A DNA stretch of 64,000 bases, from positions 1-64,000 of the forward strand of contig PYJA01000121.1 in the NCBI GenBank assembly GCA_003635185.1, read 5' to 3'. Shown here piece after piece: positions 63,399 through 64,000 of this stretch; position 1 is the first letter of the stretch, and each line of letters opens with the position of its first letter. The translations under genes were made by a program, and so were the position numbers. The notes under the pieces were generated by a model. The model ran no database searches. It was given only the letters and a program-made list of their open reading frames with translations, and had not been told where the DNA came from. This stretch comes from Candidatus Poribacteria bacterium (lineage in GTDB: Bacteria > Poribacteria > WGA-4E > WGA-3G).

Positions 63399-63581
63399 TC
63401 AGTAGATTGTTAATTGATAGATGTGTAGGTAGTATCGGGGTTCCTGGTTGGAAAACTCATGTTGTGCGCTTGGGCGAATTTCGTCCTGTTCCGATATGTA
63501 TCTATATCCTAACCACATTCCGATTGCCATAAACAGAATGCCGATGCCGACCACAACTAATACGACTTTCCAAGTTACCAT
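63399..63581 (-). CDS. small single-helix membrane protein
   Basis: 60 residues: WKVVLVVVGIGILFMAIGMW then LGYRYISEQDEIRPS. One N-terminal helix and a hydrophilic tail. GGAAAAATCAAT stands before the ATG, a moderate ribosome site. No family recognised; it might be a cell-envelope peptide. Confidence 0.5.
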   Translation of the reverse strand: MVTWKVVLVVVGIGILFMAIGMWLGYRYISEQDEIRPSAQHEFSNQEPRYYLHIYQLTIY

Positions 63582-63692
63582 ATTGATTTTTCCAAATGCT
63601 GCATGATGGTAGTCATGTATTTTACTATACTTTTAAACATTGTTCAAGGTTAATTGCTAAAATTTTTTGAAGGTGTACAGACCAAAAAAACT

Positions 63693-64000
63693 TTAGTAAC
63701 GCAGAATTGTCGTTGAATCACCAACAATCCATAACGTCCCATTCGAGGTTTTTATAATATCTCTCAGGTTATTTAGAGTTGGGGAACTGAACTTCAACCA
63801 TGTAACACCACCATCAGTAGTGTGTAGAATTGTGCCTTTGTCCCCGACTGCCCATCCTGTTTTTTCGGTTACGAAGAGAATAGCGTTGAGATTTTCTTCA
63901 GTGGGAACAGTTTGATCTCTCCATGTTTCACCACCGTCAGTGGTAACCATGATTGTACCTTGGTTCCCGGCAGCCCAAGCAGTTTGGGAGTTAATTGCAT
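63693..64000 (-). CDS. Ycf48/BNR-repeat protein, 5' part outside the window
   Basis: The frame is open to the window edge: upstream of the internal Met it reads SQTAWAAGNQGTIMVTTDGG. Repeats TDGGETW, GWAVGDKGTILHTTDGGVTW and IVGDSTTILRY are photosynthesis-system-II-assembly-factor-like/BNR propeller units. Usually a secreted or periplasmic beta-propeller. Only the last 102 codons and stop are present here. Confidence 0.8.
   Translation of the reverse strand, partial: AINSQTAWAAGNQGTIMVTTDGGETWRDQTVPTEENLNAILFVTEKTGWAVGDKGTILHTTDGGVTWLKFSSPTLNNLRDIIKTSNGTLWIVGDSTTILRY

Noticed and set aside
1-64000. tRNA or rRNA genes
   Set aside because: No T-arm-like GGTTCGAATCC pattern with matching acceptor stem and no rRNA-like segment was noticed; a covariance-model search would be decisive.

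Overview
The window reads as a chromosomal segment of an uncultivated bacterium, most likely Candidatus Poribacteria or a close sponge/marine relative. This is inferred, not proven. The signs are the many small-molecule catabolic genes of the Gfo/Idh/MocA and xylose-isomerase-like TIM-barrel families, a DUF6807 (PmoA-like) protein, a dockerin-bearing secreted protein next to one ending in an FlgD-like/type A sorting domain, PIN-domain toxin genes, and very abundant short palindromic and MITE-like repeats between genes. No rRNA, tRNA, CRISPR array or intact transposase was seen.

Layout. 0.4-6.2 kb (minus): a Gfo/Idh/MocA oxidoreductase and a 1441-residue open frame joining an ECF sigma factor, an FtsZ-like GTPase and a DNA polymerase III alpha (DnaE) core. 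7.3-14.6 kb: a 2428-residue exported/membrane protein combining LysM, DGIDNN calcium-type repeats, a peptidase M28-like domain that has lost its metal ligands, and an FtsX-like permease end. 14.6-16.8 kb: a single-chain restriction-modification enzyme (nuclease, N6-adenine methylase, specificity domain). 16.9-19.2 kb: a small membrane protein and a polytopic transporter. 19.6-24.2 kb (minus): a tight five-gene operon (YdjY-acylphosphatase fusion, MocA/MobA-like nucleotidyltransferase, MoxR/CoxD-like AAA ATPase, an ABC permease with a large extracytoplasmic insert, a Rieske ferredoxin). 24.6-30.1 kb: a nucleoside hydrolase and a three-subunit molybdenum hydroxylase with a zinc-ribbon gene inside the operon. 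The divergent minus operon supplies plausible molybdenum cofactor maturation factors, so 19.6-30.1 kb may work as one purine/heterocycle oxidation module.

30.1-37.9 kb is rich in toxin-antitoxin-like genes: two tandem PIN proteins each fused to an antitoxin-like tail, a decayed third PIN with its separate antitoxin, a RelE-like pair and a fused MNT-HEPN protein. Interspersed are an aspartic protease, an alpha/beta hydrolase, tiny membrane proteins, a TIM-barrel isomerase and a DUF6807 protein. 38.0-39.9 kb: a Rieske protein with a long helical tail. 40.5-44.9 kb: a second single-chain restriction-modification enzyme followed by an AT-rich two-gene membrane operon. 45.1-51.5 kb: a sulfite-oxidase-family enzyme, a phosphoesterase, an unknown gene, a luciferase-family oxidoreductase, a LivK-like binding lipoprotein and a Gfo/Idh/MocA enzyme. 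51.5-56.3 kb (minus): a STAND-type NTPase with an N-terminal PD-(D/E)XK-like domain plus an overlapping gene carrying an RX4H motif, an Avs-like defence candidate. 56.5-60.3 kb: Gfo/Idh/MocA, isomerase and an alpha-toroid-like protein. 60.6-64.0 kb (minus): paralogous secreted proteins, a small membrane protein and the 3' part of a Ycf48/BNR-repeat protein.

Two themes recur. First, several genes look like in-frame fusions of neighbouring genes, and at three junctions a Shine-Dalgarno plus ATG is still present inside the frame (sigma/FtsZ, PIN/antitoxin twice, YdjY/acylphosphatase), so both fused and free C-terminal products may be made. Second, the intergenic DNA holds at least four families of non-coding inverted-repeat elements, including one element type found twice at the centre of a palindrome and one copy that supplies the stop codon of a gene.
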